Shown piece by piece: positions 44,116 through 54,956 of a stretch of DNA of 64,000 bases (the first letter of the stretch is position 1; every line of letters begins with the position of its first letter). The DNA is from Linnemannia schmuckeri (Eukaryota > Mortierellomycota > Mortierellomycetes > Mortierellales > Mortierellaceae). The notes under the pieces were generated by a model. It saw only the letters and a list, made by a program, of their open reading frames with translations. It ran no database searches and had not been told where the DNA came from. The stretch covers positions 2,418,001 through 2,482,000 of the forward strand of contig JANATG010000002.1 of the NCBI GenBank assembly GCA_029449235.1, read 5' to 3'. Made by a program: the position numbers and the translations under genes.

Positions 44116-45915
44116 TTAGCGAGTAAGACCGAGGACGCTATAAGGTGGCACTCCCGAGTTGTCGGCCGAACGAGACGATGAAGACGATCCTAATAAGCGA
44201 TGCTCCTGCATCTCCAAGACTGAGGCATCTAACGAGGGGCGACCAATAGTGTCCTCGTAACTGGGAGGAGTTCGACTGCCGCGGAGGCCCATCATAGACA
44301 TAAAGGCATCGTCATCCTCATAAGCGCCGTAGAGAGGACCGACACGAGACCCATCAAAGTCCTCCCCAAACTCGCTCCCTCCAGCTCCTGCAGCGGCGGC
44401 AGCCTCGAGCTCGTAATCCTGAGCCTCCTCGAACGAGACACGCGAGGTCGAGAACGAGTACAAGTAGGTCGGGAGACCAGTCAGGTCACACTGGGGACCT
44501 GAGGGAACTCCAAAGACAATGACGGGGACTGATCCGAGAACGCGCTCGACAGGGGTGGCGATGGTCTTTCCTGTCTGGTCGACCGATCCTGTCACAAACA
44601 ACGAGTAGCGGATAAAGTGCTGGATCTCGACAGATATCTCGCCAAATTCGGAATCGTCTATCTCCATTTCCTTCTTGGAGTGCTGACCACGCTGGGGGTT
44701 GTAGTGGTAAAAGCGCTCGTTTTTCATGCGATTGGCAAGGTTGGAGTAGGTCGAGGGGTTGCAGCTGCGAGAAGAGTACAGCTCCTTGTAGGATCGAGCT
44801 GCCGTCGGGATCGAAAAAAGAACCACCTTCTCGAACGTATGAGGGACCTGTCCAGTAATCGATTCGTTCTGCCACCCAGAATCACATCGTTGGGCGCTGA
44901 CAGCTCGCTCACGGACGCCCATAATATACTTCTTGCTACCAGGAGGAGATCCAGCCTTCTGGACTCGAAAAATAGCACGCTCCCAGAGAGCAGCTTGCAT
45001 CGACTTGATGTTCAAACCCTCGCGCAAGACACGGACACGGACGTGCAAATCGGGCTTAGCCTGAGGAGGAAGGCGGGTGAAGGGGATGGCGACAGTGGCC
45101 TCGACCTGGCCAGCCCAGGTATGTTTGACGGTTGCAGGAACAATCTCGTGTTCGTTCGCGTCGACAGTCTCGGGATGATCCGTCTCGGTCACACCGTCGA
45201 CTCCAGCAAACTCGACCCCGCATTCCAGTTCTTGTTCATCGCCGTCAGTTTCAGTTGCAAAGATACGGGGAGCGCGGTACAATTGAACAGTGGCCGAGGT
45301 CGCAATGGTGGAGCCGTTGGACAAAAACGACATGATGCTGGAGCTCTTGGCCATGGTCAGAACAGCAGTCATGCGGTAGACAGTGCCGCCGTGAGGAGTC
45401 GACACAGACGAGGGCAAGCTGTTGGGAAGCTCGATCGCAAAGGGGTACGAGATGGTATCCTTGGGCAGCTGGGTGTAAAGCTCTGAGTTGGCGCGGGGTT
45501 CGATCAGGAACTGTTGGGTGCGGAAGAAGTGGCGGGAAGAGTGAGCGCGCTTGCCGGGTCCGAGGAAGGCAATGTGGGTTGAACCATTGAGGGAAATAGC
45601 CAGTGAGGCGACCTTGGTGGACTTGGAGAGGGTTAAGACCAGGTTGCCCTTGAGGAGGGTGGTGCCGGGCGAAGAGGAAGTAGGGGCAGAAGATGTTTGC
45701 TCAAGGTCAAAGGAGGAGCGAGCAGAGGTGGTGGAGGAAGGGAGGGTTGAGGCAAAGGATGCGCCACCAAAGGACATGGTGCGGCTGGGCGAAGCCATGC
45801 TCATGGAGGTGGTCAAGGGAGAGCCTGGAACGGAGGGAATCTCGGACTGAATGGATGCGGGGTGAGGGAGGACAATAAAGTCGTTCTTGAGCTCGATCTT
45901 CATGGTTGCAGTCAT
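44116..45915 (-). CDS. Alpha-arrestin (ART-type ubiquitin-ligase adaptor), 599 aa
   Basis: A single open frame; two close starts exist (MTATMKIELKND at 45915 and MKIELKND at 45903). Alpha-arrestins bind plasma-membrane transporters and recruit Rsp5/Nedd4-type ubiquitin ligases to trigger endocytosis. An arrestin-N-like beta-sandwich covers about 1-225, interrupted by a Ser/Thr-rich insertion (about 20-85): LLKGNLVLTLSKSTKVASLAISL, FLIEPRANSELYTQLPKDTISYPFAIELP. An arrestin-C-like domain covers about 265-500, including VEATVAIPFTRLPP and DLHVRVRVLREGLNI. The tail carries PPSY (550-553), a PPxY motif for WW domains, and VPPYS near the end. Lack of introns and a low-complexity Ala/Gly stretch (about 510) are the only oddities. 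The cargo is unknown. Confidence 0.88.
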   Translation of the reverse strand: MTATMKIELKNDFIVLPHPASIQSEIPSVPGSPLTTSMSMASPSRTMSFGGASFASTLPSSTTSARSSFDLEQTSSAPTSSSPGTTLLKGNLVLTLSKSTKVASLAISLNGSTHIAFLGPGKRAHSSRHFFRTQQFLIEPRANSELYTQLPKDTISYPFAIELPNSLPSSVSTPHGGTVYRMTAVLTMAKSSSIMSFLSNGSTIATSATVQLYRAPRIFATETDGDEQELECGVEFAGVDGVTETDHPETVDANEHEIVPATVKHTWAGQVEATVAIPFTRLPPQAKPDLHVRVRVLREGLNIKSMQAALWERAIFRVQKAGSPPGSKKYIMGVRERAVSAQRCDSGWQNESITGQVPHTFEKVVLFSIPTAARSYKELYSSRSCNPSTYSNLANRMKNERFYHYNPQRGQHSKKEMEIDDSEFGEISVEIQHFIRYSLFVTGSVDQTGKTIATPVERVLGSVPVIVFGVPSGPQCDLTGLPTYLYSFSTSRVSFEEAQDYELEAAAAAGAGGSEFGEDFDGSRVGPLYGAYEDDDAFMSMMGLRGSRTPPSYEDTIGRPSLDASVLEMQEHRLLGSSSSSRSADNSGVPPYSVLGLTR

Positions 45916-48141
45916 TGTTGGTGAAGTTGTTGTTATTGAAAGTGGGAAAAGGGTATGTGTGGAGAAGAAAAGGGTCTATGAACAACGAAAAGTGAAGGAG
46001 GAAGTAAGCGACGCATGTCCGCGGGGTTGGGCGTGTGCGATTATTGTAGCGAAAGAATGTAGATGAGATGCCTGGATCAATTGAGATGATAATTACCTGT
46101 TTGCAAGAACAAGGGGTGCGAGAAGAAAAAGCAATTGGTTGTGGTGAAAAGGTCAGCTGTGGGTCTTTGTCAAGAGTGAACGAGAAGAGATGAGTTGTAT
46201 GCGAGTGTGGGATTGAAAAATAAAAGGCTAGCGAAAGGATGTTGAACGAAGGAAACAGGAGATCTTGAATGTTATTTTTGTTATTATTATTATTTTTTTT
46301 TTTTTTTTGGGTGTTGGTGGTTTGTTGTAAGGTGATGTGGATGTTGCTATTTTTTATGGTTTTATGTGAGGATGGCTGTTATCGCTGGTTGTAAGTATAA
46401 CTGTTGTTGCTGACTGTTGTTGGTTGTTATGTATGCAAAGTATGCTTTTGATATCGATGTGAATGAGAGATGTGACAATGGATAATTCACTTTTTTTCTT
46501 TTTGTCTTTTGGAAGAAGAAGTGGGCGAAGGGATCTGCTTTTATACGACTTTTTGCTTGTCTACAAAGAAAACAGGAAGGGGATGAGGAGAGGGAAGGAA
46601 TACAATCACCCTGGACAAACACACACATGTTCAGTCAGTCAATACACGCTCACACGTCTTTACAGCATACTTACAAACAAGGCAAGCAAACAAGAAAAGG
46701 GTAAGGCAAACAAACAAACAAACAAACGAACAAACAAGCATAAATTCAGCTCCATTGAATACAACGAAGGAGAGAACAGCACCGACAAGAAAGAAAAAAA
46801 AAAAAGAGGGGTGTCATCGACGAGAGCAGCATAAACAACAGCGAAAGGCAGGAATAAACAAAGTTTTCGAGTCATCTTTTGTATATTCTTCAAATTGCAC
46901 AGTCGTGCAAAATGTATACAACATCGAATTCAGCCATGCGCAAATCGTGTAAAGTTCGAATACATTATTCCCCGATGAATACTAAACACTTCCATTCAGT
47001 CGCTATTCTCCTATTTCATCTAATTCAAACAGAAAAAGGAATGAATCAGCGCGGCGCACATAAGCGATGACACCCTTCTTTTTCATTAGAACCACTGTAC
47101 GACTGCAACAAAATACCACGCTACTCCCACCCAAGGTCAAAGCGAAACAAAAAGAAAAAAAGTGTCAATTGACAACGCCATTGACAAATACACAACCCCC
47201 TTCTTTTCTCATTTTTATTCACTTTGATGCCATCCTTTACTCCCTTCAATTACTAATACGTGAATACGCCCATTGTCAGACACACAGGTGGAGTAGGTGT
47301 AGCTAAATGCGTTTTGCCTTTGGCCGCCTGGCCCACATAGAACCAACTGCAACTGCAACGGACTCAGCCCCACACTTGTTCTCTTATGTGTCTTTTTTTC
47401 CCATACCACCTCTCACACAGGCCAACGCATACATGGTAATCGCGTTTTCTCTTTTTTTTCTTCTCGCGGTTGTCTTGTCTGCAACCCCCTTATGCCTGCG
47501 TTCGCTTGTTCTTTCTCTCACACGCACAAAAGAACCCTCGATCTTACCTTGCTGTCGTCGTACATGCTATTATATGTTCTTTTTTCTTATGTGAGGAATG
47601 AGATCAATTCGTCGTTCCTCGTTGGTACTTTATTACAAAGGGAGACGAAACAAGATAGATCCAACCATCCTTCCTTCTATCCAAAGCGACGTGGTCAATT
47701 ATGACGAGTATGGGCACACAAAAGAACAAAAAAAAGGGAAGATGGCGGCGTATTAAACGTTTGCTGTTTAGAAAAGAAGCATGGACGGCTTCTATAAGAG
47801 AGATAGATGTGTTAGTAACTGTGGCTTGACGCCGCCATGCGATTTTTCTTCCGTAGCATCATTTCTATTAACAACGCAACGCCGTCTACTGCGCTAAGGC
47901 GTGTGGTTGACTAAAATATTCACCATTCTTTGTTTGTCGGTCTTTTCGTTTTTGTTGATAGGCTCCAGTGAACCACTGGGTGTGGAAGGAGTATTACTCT
48001 TGATATGACACATCCATCCCATCATATCGCCTCCTCTCGGTACAGCGATACAACAGGGCAAGCTTGGAGAAGGGTTCTCGCTCGATTTTTCCTTCATCTC
48101 GATTGATCCTTCATTTATTGGCCACTCAAAGACTCGCTCGG

Positions 48142-48411
48142 TGACACCCCTCCCCTCTCATTATCCTCTTATGACACCCCCCTTCTTTCCTTTCGTTCAA
48201 ATGAGATTTGGCTACAGTTTTTTTTTTTTTCTTTATCCTTCAACTGGGCAAATATATGTCAAATGACACCTTCGATGACACCCCCTTCTCCTTACTCCTT
48301 CAGTGTTCAAAATTGATCTGTGTTCATGCTGAAATGATACCTTCGATGACACCCTCAATGACACCCCTACCCCTCCGTTGCTCCTTACTATGACACCCTG
48401 CTATGACACCC
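48142..48411 (+). repeat. Cluster of TGACACCC octamers
   Basis: Seven exact plus-strand copies at 48142, 48172, 48276, 48347, 48359, 48391 and 48404, plus one-mismatch copies at 48264 and 48335. Two modules (about 48262-48283 and 48333-48354) repeat the longer TTCGATGACACCC at 71-bp spacing. Six more exact copies lie outside within 46.8-50.1 kb: plus strand at 47068, 49655 and 49924, minus strand at 46809, 49810 and 50065. This may be a regulatory-site array or a degenerate repeat. Confidence 0.8.
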
Positions 48412-49874
48412 AAAGCAATAAATTTTATCGAGCCGGATTAATAATCAAAACCAAAATTCATGAGGACTCGATTTCTCTCATTCACAGCTGCTGACCCTCC
48501 GGACACTACTCCAATTATGAGGAAGATGGGGATCTTCGTCCCCAGTTTGTAAGAACGAAATAAACTATGAGACTCACACTCATCGGCAAAAAAGGGGGGA
48601 AATTTTTCCTTTAAAACATCTCTCCTTACAACTCATTCGATTTGACAATAGTTGAAGTAGTGGGATAGAAGAAAAATGAGGGGTCATCGCATCCATATCT
48701 GGCCAGTCCAAATAACTATCTTTTGTTGCTGCTGATACGAACCCTGATATGTTCAAGAGTCAGTCTGACAGCCAGATAATCACCAGCCCCTTGGGTTGAA
48801 GACAGAAAGAGAGCTTTTCCTAGCATGCTAAGTCAGTACTCACCGGGAGGCCTTTCATCCTTCTCTGTTTTAGTCCGATACCACCTGTAACCTTAGATAT
48901 ATCGTTATCCCTCCCAACCCAAAAGAACAAAAAGAATAAGAATCCCCATTCTGTTCTTTTTTTTTTTGTCTACGCAGAGTTAACCTTCCAAACTACCCAG
49001 AGAGGCAACGAATCCAAAAAAAACCTTGCTTGGAATGGGCGCCAATGAAAAGCCAAGCGGAGAGACTCAATTTTCCCTTGAATGGCATGCTGTCTACATT
49101 GCTTTGTTCCTCAACTCCATCCATTTAACCAGCTCCGCCCTAGCAGGCTGACTGACTGACTAGAAAAGGTATTTGGTCAGTACCTCCAATTGGTCCGACC
49201 CCGACAGGACAGTCCAAAATAAAACACTCACTTCTTTCGATGCATGATACCTCTTTCTATTTGTTATTCTTTCTCCGCATACTATGGGCTGCCTCTTATG
49301 TGCTGCATGTTTTGTTCCTTTCTCACCCTGTGAACAAAAGGAGTTCTGATTATCCGAGAAACACTGGTGTAAATGTCTTCAATTGATATAAATGAGCGTT
49401 ATGAAGGAAATGTGTGCAAGTGAGTGAGAGTGCTATCTACTCCTTGTGTCCGAGTCCCGTTCAGGGGAAAAGGAAAAAGAGAGGAACGATCGCTCATGAA
49501 TGTTGCCTCGTTATTCAATCCCCGTTTTCTAGGAACAGGGAACACTGAGTCGATGGCGTCAAAATAGATCGACTGCCTTCAAAAGTGTTGTTACACCTGT
49601 GTGTTGTCGATTATTTCGTTTGACGTGCTCTTGTCCAACAGAAGAGCCACGATTTGACACCCGCCCCGCTCCCCCTTACTCCATCTATTGCACGGCATAA
49701 CGCCTCTTCCACGATCTGCGCAGCCTTTTTTTCGTTATTTGTGTTTACATTTTTACACGAGCGGGAAACAGAAAATCAAAGAAATGGATAGGAAGGTCAA
49801 GGAAGGAGAGGGTGTCATTGTGCTTCTATGTGATAAGACTGCGGCACTAAGTCGAATGTCAAATGGCTACTTAA

Positions 49875-49876
<2 letters not shown>

Positions 49877-49910
<34 letters not shown>
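49877..49910 (+). repeat. Poly(T) tract, 34 nt
   Basis: An uninterrupted run of 34 thymines in the gene-free block, 14 bp before a TGACACCC copy. Confidence 0.9.
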
Positions 49911-49911
<1 letters not shown>

Positions 49912-52900
49912 ACTAGAGGAGTGTGACACCCTTGACTTTTTAGTTGAACTTGGTACACCCATGGTTAGTGAACCCAATTCCTCGGCGCCATCTGAATGGA
50001 AGAAATAAAAGAGGGCATCGTTTCCCTTTCCGGACATTCAGTGGGTTCAAACAAGAGAAAGGGAGGGTGTCATTTTCGGGGAGCGAAAAATTAAAAAATC
50101 GCTTTGTTTTACACTACACCGTTGAATTTGTCAGCAGTCTGTTCTTCCTAAGTGGGCGCACACATGTAAACAAGCAGCGAAAAATAAATGTATCCATCCA
50201 CCGCTCCTTCAACCAATTGGTGCTGAACACACATCAAATAAGCCTAAACAATGAAAATGACGCTCTCTTACTTTCGGTAAGGTCACACCTATTTTTGCTT
50301 GAAGAATGAACTCGGAACATGTCGCGTGCGTTGTTGCATAGAAACAAAAAGTCTATGTATCCATGGGGCGAGAAGGGAAAAGAAGCTTAAAGAAGGAACA
50401 AGAAGAAAAAAAATAAAGAGCGACAAGAAATGATTTCTTTTGGCATGGGACCTTCTTCGTTTGTTCAAGGAAAATGTTTTCCCGACGCATTCTCCCCCTG
50501 CATTCCTTTACGTTCCATTTCCATTGTACTTTATACTTTCACACTCCTGAACAAGACGAAGGGAAGCGTCAAAAACTGGGTGTAGAAGGGTACATGCCAC
50601 TCAAAAAAGGGAAAAAATAAGAAGCGAGACTGTTGTTTTTTGTTTTTTTAGTAAGTCAAAAAAAAGGTGAGATGGTGGTAAGGGAATATGGACCTACGAA
50701 CACGCGCACAACCAGTTTTTTGTTACACATCCTTTCCTTCTTGCCCCCTCCACATTAAAGAAACATAGGTTGACCTGAACACACTCGCGCCTTGCACACG
50801 CACATCCCTAATTTACACATTACACCCTAATCTATTCTAGGAGTGTTTTTTATTCTTTTTTCTTTTTTTCATCCCCTTTTCCACCCTCTTCTTTCCTTCG
50901 CTTTGCTTTTTATTTTATTTTCCGAAAGTCTGACCGCGCTCGTGCATTTCCTTCAATTGATGCGATTGAGTGTATCCACACGCTCAAACTCGACATCTCT
51001 TCGCCTCCTTTTTCCACGCCCTGTTTGTCTGTCGAGACTAGACCCCTTGAAGAACGAAGAAAGAAGGAACAAGGCTGTTGTTCCCCTGGAGAAATCCTTG
51101 GTCGAATGCAAGCGAGCGAGCGAGTAAGATTGTGAACTTTGTATTTGTTTGTGTTGCTAGAGCTATCATTGAGATAGTGTTGTGTTGGTTGCTGCGCTGT
51201 TCATTCATATTTTTTTTCTTTGACTCGTTTCTTTTGTGCATCCTATTCTTCACGATTGAATACCTTCCTCCCTTTCTTCACTTCCCTTCCTTCCCTCCAC
51301 TTCCCTTTCTTCCCTCCCTTCTCTCGCGCACCGTTCCCTGATGTTCTATGCAAGGTACAACTTTGATCGAAATTGAATTGGAAAAGTCAACAGGCCATTG
51401 CGCCCAGTTCCCATACCGCCGCTTCCCTTCCTCTGCTTTCTTTTTTCTTGTTGACGAGAGTGATCATGAGCACAAACAAGAGCATTTGGGATAGGGTACA
51501 AAAGTAATATTACTTCTCCGCAAAAATATCCTTCCTTTAAACAGTTGTTTGGATATGAAAAGAATTTGACAGAAAATGAGCCAGAGATACGAAGAGTGCG
51601 GTTTGTTGTTATTGTTGTGGGTGTTGGTGTGGGTCGGCCATTTTTATGGTTTGCGAAAGTGTTTTTATCCGTTCCCTTTCTTCTTATCCCATCTCGATAT
51701 TCTTGTCATTACAGGTTTCTTTTTTTTTTTTTCTTTTCTTTCTTTTTTTTTTGTTGTTTCCTTGATTGCTCTGAAAGACAGATGGTAACTTACATCTTAT
51801 TTTATTTTATTTTCTTTGGACCTCGTTGTGCATGTTAAACTGTGAGGTATATTTTCCCAAGAACTCGTTCGCTTTCCGTGTGTGCGTAAAGTTTGGATGA
51901 ATGACTGGACGGGAGCCAACGAGGCAGACAAGTGAAGAAGTGAGATGATTTTTTTTGAAACTCCTTCCTTCCGCCGCCATGCCACTCACCTCTCCGTTCT
52001 CGTCATCCTGCTCTCCTTTCCCCACGTTGAGCGCTCGATCAAAAAAAAGTGAAAGTTGAGGAGAAGAGGTCTGTCCCTCGATCTTCCGAGATTACTCTGA
52101 GCAATTGAGTAACATAGTAGCATAGGTAAGTGGCACCGTGGTAAAGCAGAGGGCAGAAAAATATGCTTCCTTGCTCATGGTTCGTGTTCCTGAGTTGCGT
52201 TTTGTGCATTGCTATTTTGATACTGAAAAAAAAACAAAAAAACAAATCCGATTCTCTCCTTTCCTGACAGACTCACACTTTCTATCATTTTATTCGAACT
52301 ACAACAGAAAAAAAATCGAGAAACATGACCAAAGCCCAATTTAGCCTTATTCTCAGTTCTCTTTATTTTCTACATAACTCTTTTATTTCTTTTTTTCTAA
52401 CTTGCCCTTCCTTCATTTTCCACATGATGGTTTGCAGAACACCGATCACGCAAACGAGAAGTGAAAGACGTACAAAGAAAGGGAACATAGTCGATTGATA
52501 ACCTTTACCCTTCTTTTTTACTTCTGTAGAAAATGAATATACAAGGTTGATGACACAACGTAGGAGCTTTTTTTTATATTTTACTCTAAAAGTCTCTCTC
52601 TGATTCCTCCAAAAAAAACAGGAGGGTCGTGTTTGGGCGCAAAAAAAGAGAGCAAACAGACTGCTGTTCCTGCCTTTTCCTCCTCTGGCGCAGATTCAAA
52701 GGGAATCGCGGATCCATACCTTAAGAAGACCGAAATCAAGCTATGCTGGCTGAGAAGAAGTAGTGATTTCTATGTCGAAAACACAAGCGGAGGAGATAGG
52801 ATGGTGTGTGGACGCAATGCATGGAGTCAAGGGATATGTGGAATATTGATAAAACTTTTATGTTGTCCGTTTGCTTTTGTTTGTCAAACTCGCAGCCCAT

Positions 52901-53748
52901 GGATAAAAGTCGATCGTGCTTTTTTGTTTGCTCGTTAAACGTTAGCTTGCAGCTTGCAGGTCGCCTCTTTTTTGCCGGTCTGCCTCTTCCCTTTTTTCTT
53001 TGACATACAAAAAATTGGATCCAAGGAGTCCGGCTCTTCTACAACTTTTTCGGAGACAAACCATGACCAACATCTCTCCTCCTCAACTTTAACCCAACTC
53101 TCAATCCACAATGCTCTCTTCATGTATGACATGTATGTCATGTCTGTTTATTTGTTTACACTTTATACTTACACAGGTATGAGCTTTTGAGTGCTGGCTG
53201 TCCCTCTGTCACTATTTTTGAAGAACACGTATTTTCCCGAGAATGAAAGGGTAAAATACCGTTGACAATTGTGAACAACAAAAGGTATTTCGCGGGGTGC
53301 ATTCTTATCCTTTCTTTCTTCCTCCTATACCCAGTTCATTCCTCACCCCTCTAAAATGATTAATTTTACTCATAGGTGATTCTCTTATCGCGATCGTGAT
53401 TGTGACAACGGGAGATCGACCATGTTGCATTTTTGAACCTTACTCCCTTGACACATCTTCATCCCACATAAACAAAACCAAGAACACTTTCTTTACAAAC
53501 TAAAGGACACAGGTCAATAAAACAGCCGTGTCTTTTTTTTCTTCAGTATTATCTCTAATCGGTCCGACCTTTATCCTCTCCTTCATCTCCCATCCACCCT
53601 TACTTACAACCTATCTGCCACTTGGACCTCGGACTTGAATGACCCCTATCTAATTGAATACAAATTTCTCGGTGTCCGAGGTATGAAAAAATCTAGGGCT
53701 CAATTTTTTTTCTCGAGGTTGTAAGAGATGGAGATGCCTTGCTATAGC

Positions 53749-53841
53749 CCGACCACTCATAGTTAGAATGTGAATTCGGAAACTTTACAAGACGATAGTT
53801 CGAATTTGTGGTGAAAATACATTCTAACTATGAGTGGTCGG
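53749..53841. repeat. Perfect 23-bp inverted repeat with 47-bp loop
   Basis: The left arm 53749-53771 and right arm 53819-53841 are exact reverse complements (CCGACCACTCATAGTTAGAA, then TGT). A transcript would form a stable stem-loop; as DNA it could be a small foldback element or a dyad binding site. There is no coding sequence and no obvious target duplication. Confidence 0.85.
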
Positions 53842-54956
53842 TCTGTAGATATTTACCGCCGGATGTTTTCGGATAGGGTTAGGTGTGTCCAAAAAGCGCT
53901 CGCGCTTGAAGGATAAGAAACAGAAGGGGAAAGTAAGCGAGGGAGAGAGAGGGAGATTCAGATTGAAGTGGCATAATCGTGCCTATCTCTTTCTCTTTTT
54001 TTCAGTGAGGGGCGAAGAGAGCACAAAAAAAAAAATAAAAATAAAAATGCAGGGTCGAAGTAAGAGAAGCAAAAAGAGTTTTGTATCAATTTTTCAAACG
54101 AAGTGTTGCTGCCTACTTTTTTTCTGGCAATCGACGAAATGTGTAGACAGGAACAAACCGGAGTTTTTTTTTTTTTTTTTCCTCGATGTACTTGACTGTC
54201 TTTGTCACTTTCGTTTTACTCATTAATCAGGAACCATACCTATTCTCTTTATGAAGGAATAATGAATGTTTATAGGTCATCGATAAAAGGCGAAGACAAC
54301 GCAAACATATGGAAAAACGCGAAAGATTTTAAGTAAATGAAGCGAAATGAAATAAAAAATCAATGACCGAAAATCAGTCAAATAATAAAAAATGGAAAGT
54401 GTCTCTACGCGCTGTTTTTCCATCATCGAATTAGTTTGGCAAAAAAAAAAAAAAAAAAAAAGACAAAGTAAGGAAAGGCTAAAAGGTTGCGCACTAAAAA
54501 ATGGGACATCTTCATAGGTAAAAAGCGGCTGCTCAATGGTTTACTACCACCAAACAAACAAACAAGACGCTGTCCTTTGTCGCCTTTCTGAATGTCACTC
54601 ACAGTGGCTGTCAAGAAATCGTCCGAGCAATCGTCGGGTCATCTACGATTAATTGGTCATTTGATCAACAGTGTCTGGAAAAGTAATAACATGTAGAACA
54701 AAATAAAAAAGAGAGAAAGGGCGAAGCCAAAAAAAAAAAAAAAAAAAAGTAGAAAGCAAAGGGAAGAAAAACGAATGATAAAAGAGTGTGGCTTTGGAAG
54801 AAGACACAGTTAAGGGCTGAGGAGGAGCGGAAAGGACTGCCGCAACAAGTAAAATATTATGGCCACGTAGAGTCAGTTTTTTTTCGATTCACAAACACAA
54901 CAGAGCACTTTGTACATTTTTTGTTCTATTTCAATATTTAAGCCTATGAACTGCAT

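Larger units (their letters stand above)
45916..54956. other. 9-kb gene-free block
   Basis: No frame here shows protein-like composition, known motifs or a chain of in-phase exons that I could assemble. Sequence is AT-rich with many homopolymers (T34 at 49877-49910, A21 at 54441-54461, A20 at 54729-54748). It holds 13 copies of TGACACCC and a strong inverted repeat at 53749-53841, described separately. A long non-coding transcript or an unrecognised gene with short exons cannot be excluded. Confidence 0.5.

Noticed and set aside
44617..45486. 289-residue open frame antisense to the alpha-arrestin gene
   Set aside because: Shadow of the biased codon use in the intact arrestin frame, which has recognisable domains and a PPxY motif.
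52633..52938. 101-residue plus-strand frame in the 9-kb gene-free block
   Set aside because: It looks mildly protein-like but has no motif, no exon partners and no homologous copy that I recognise.
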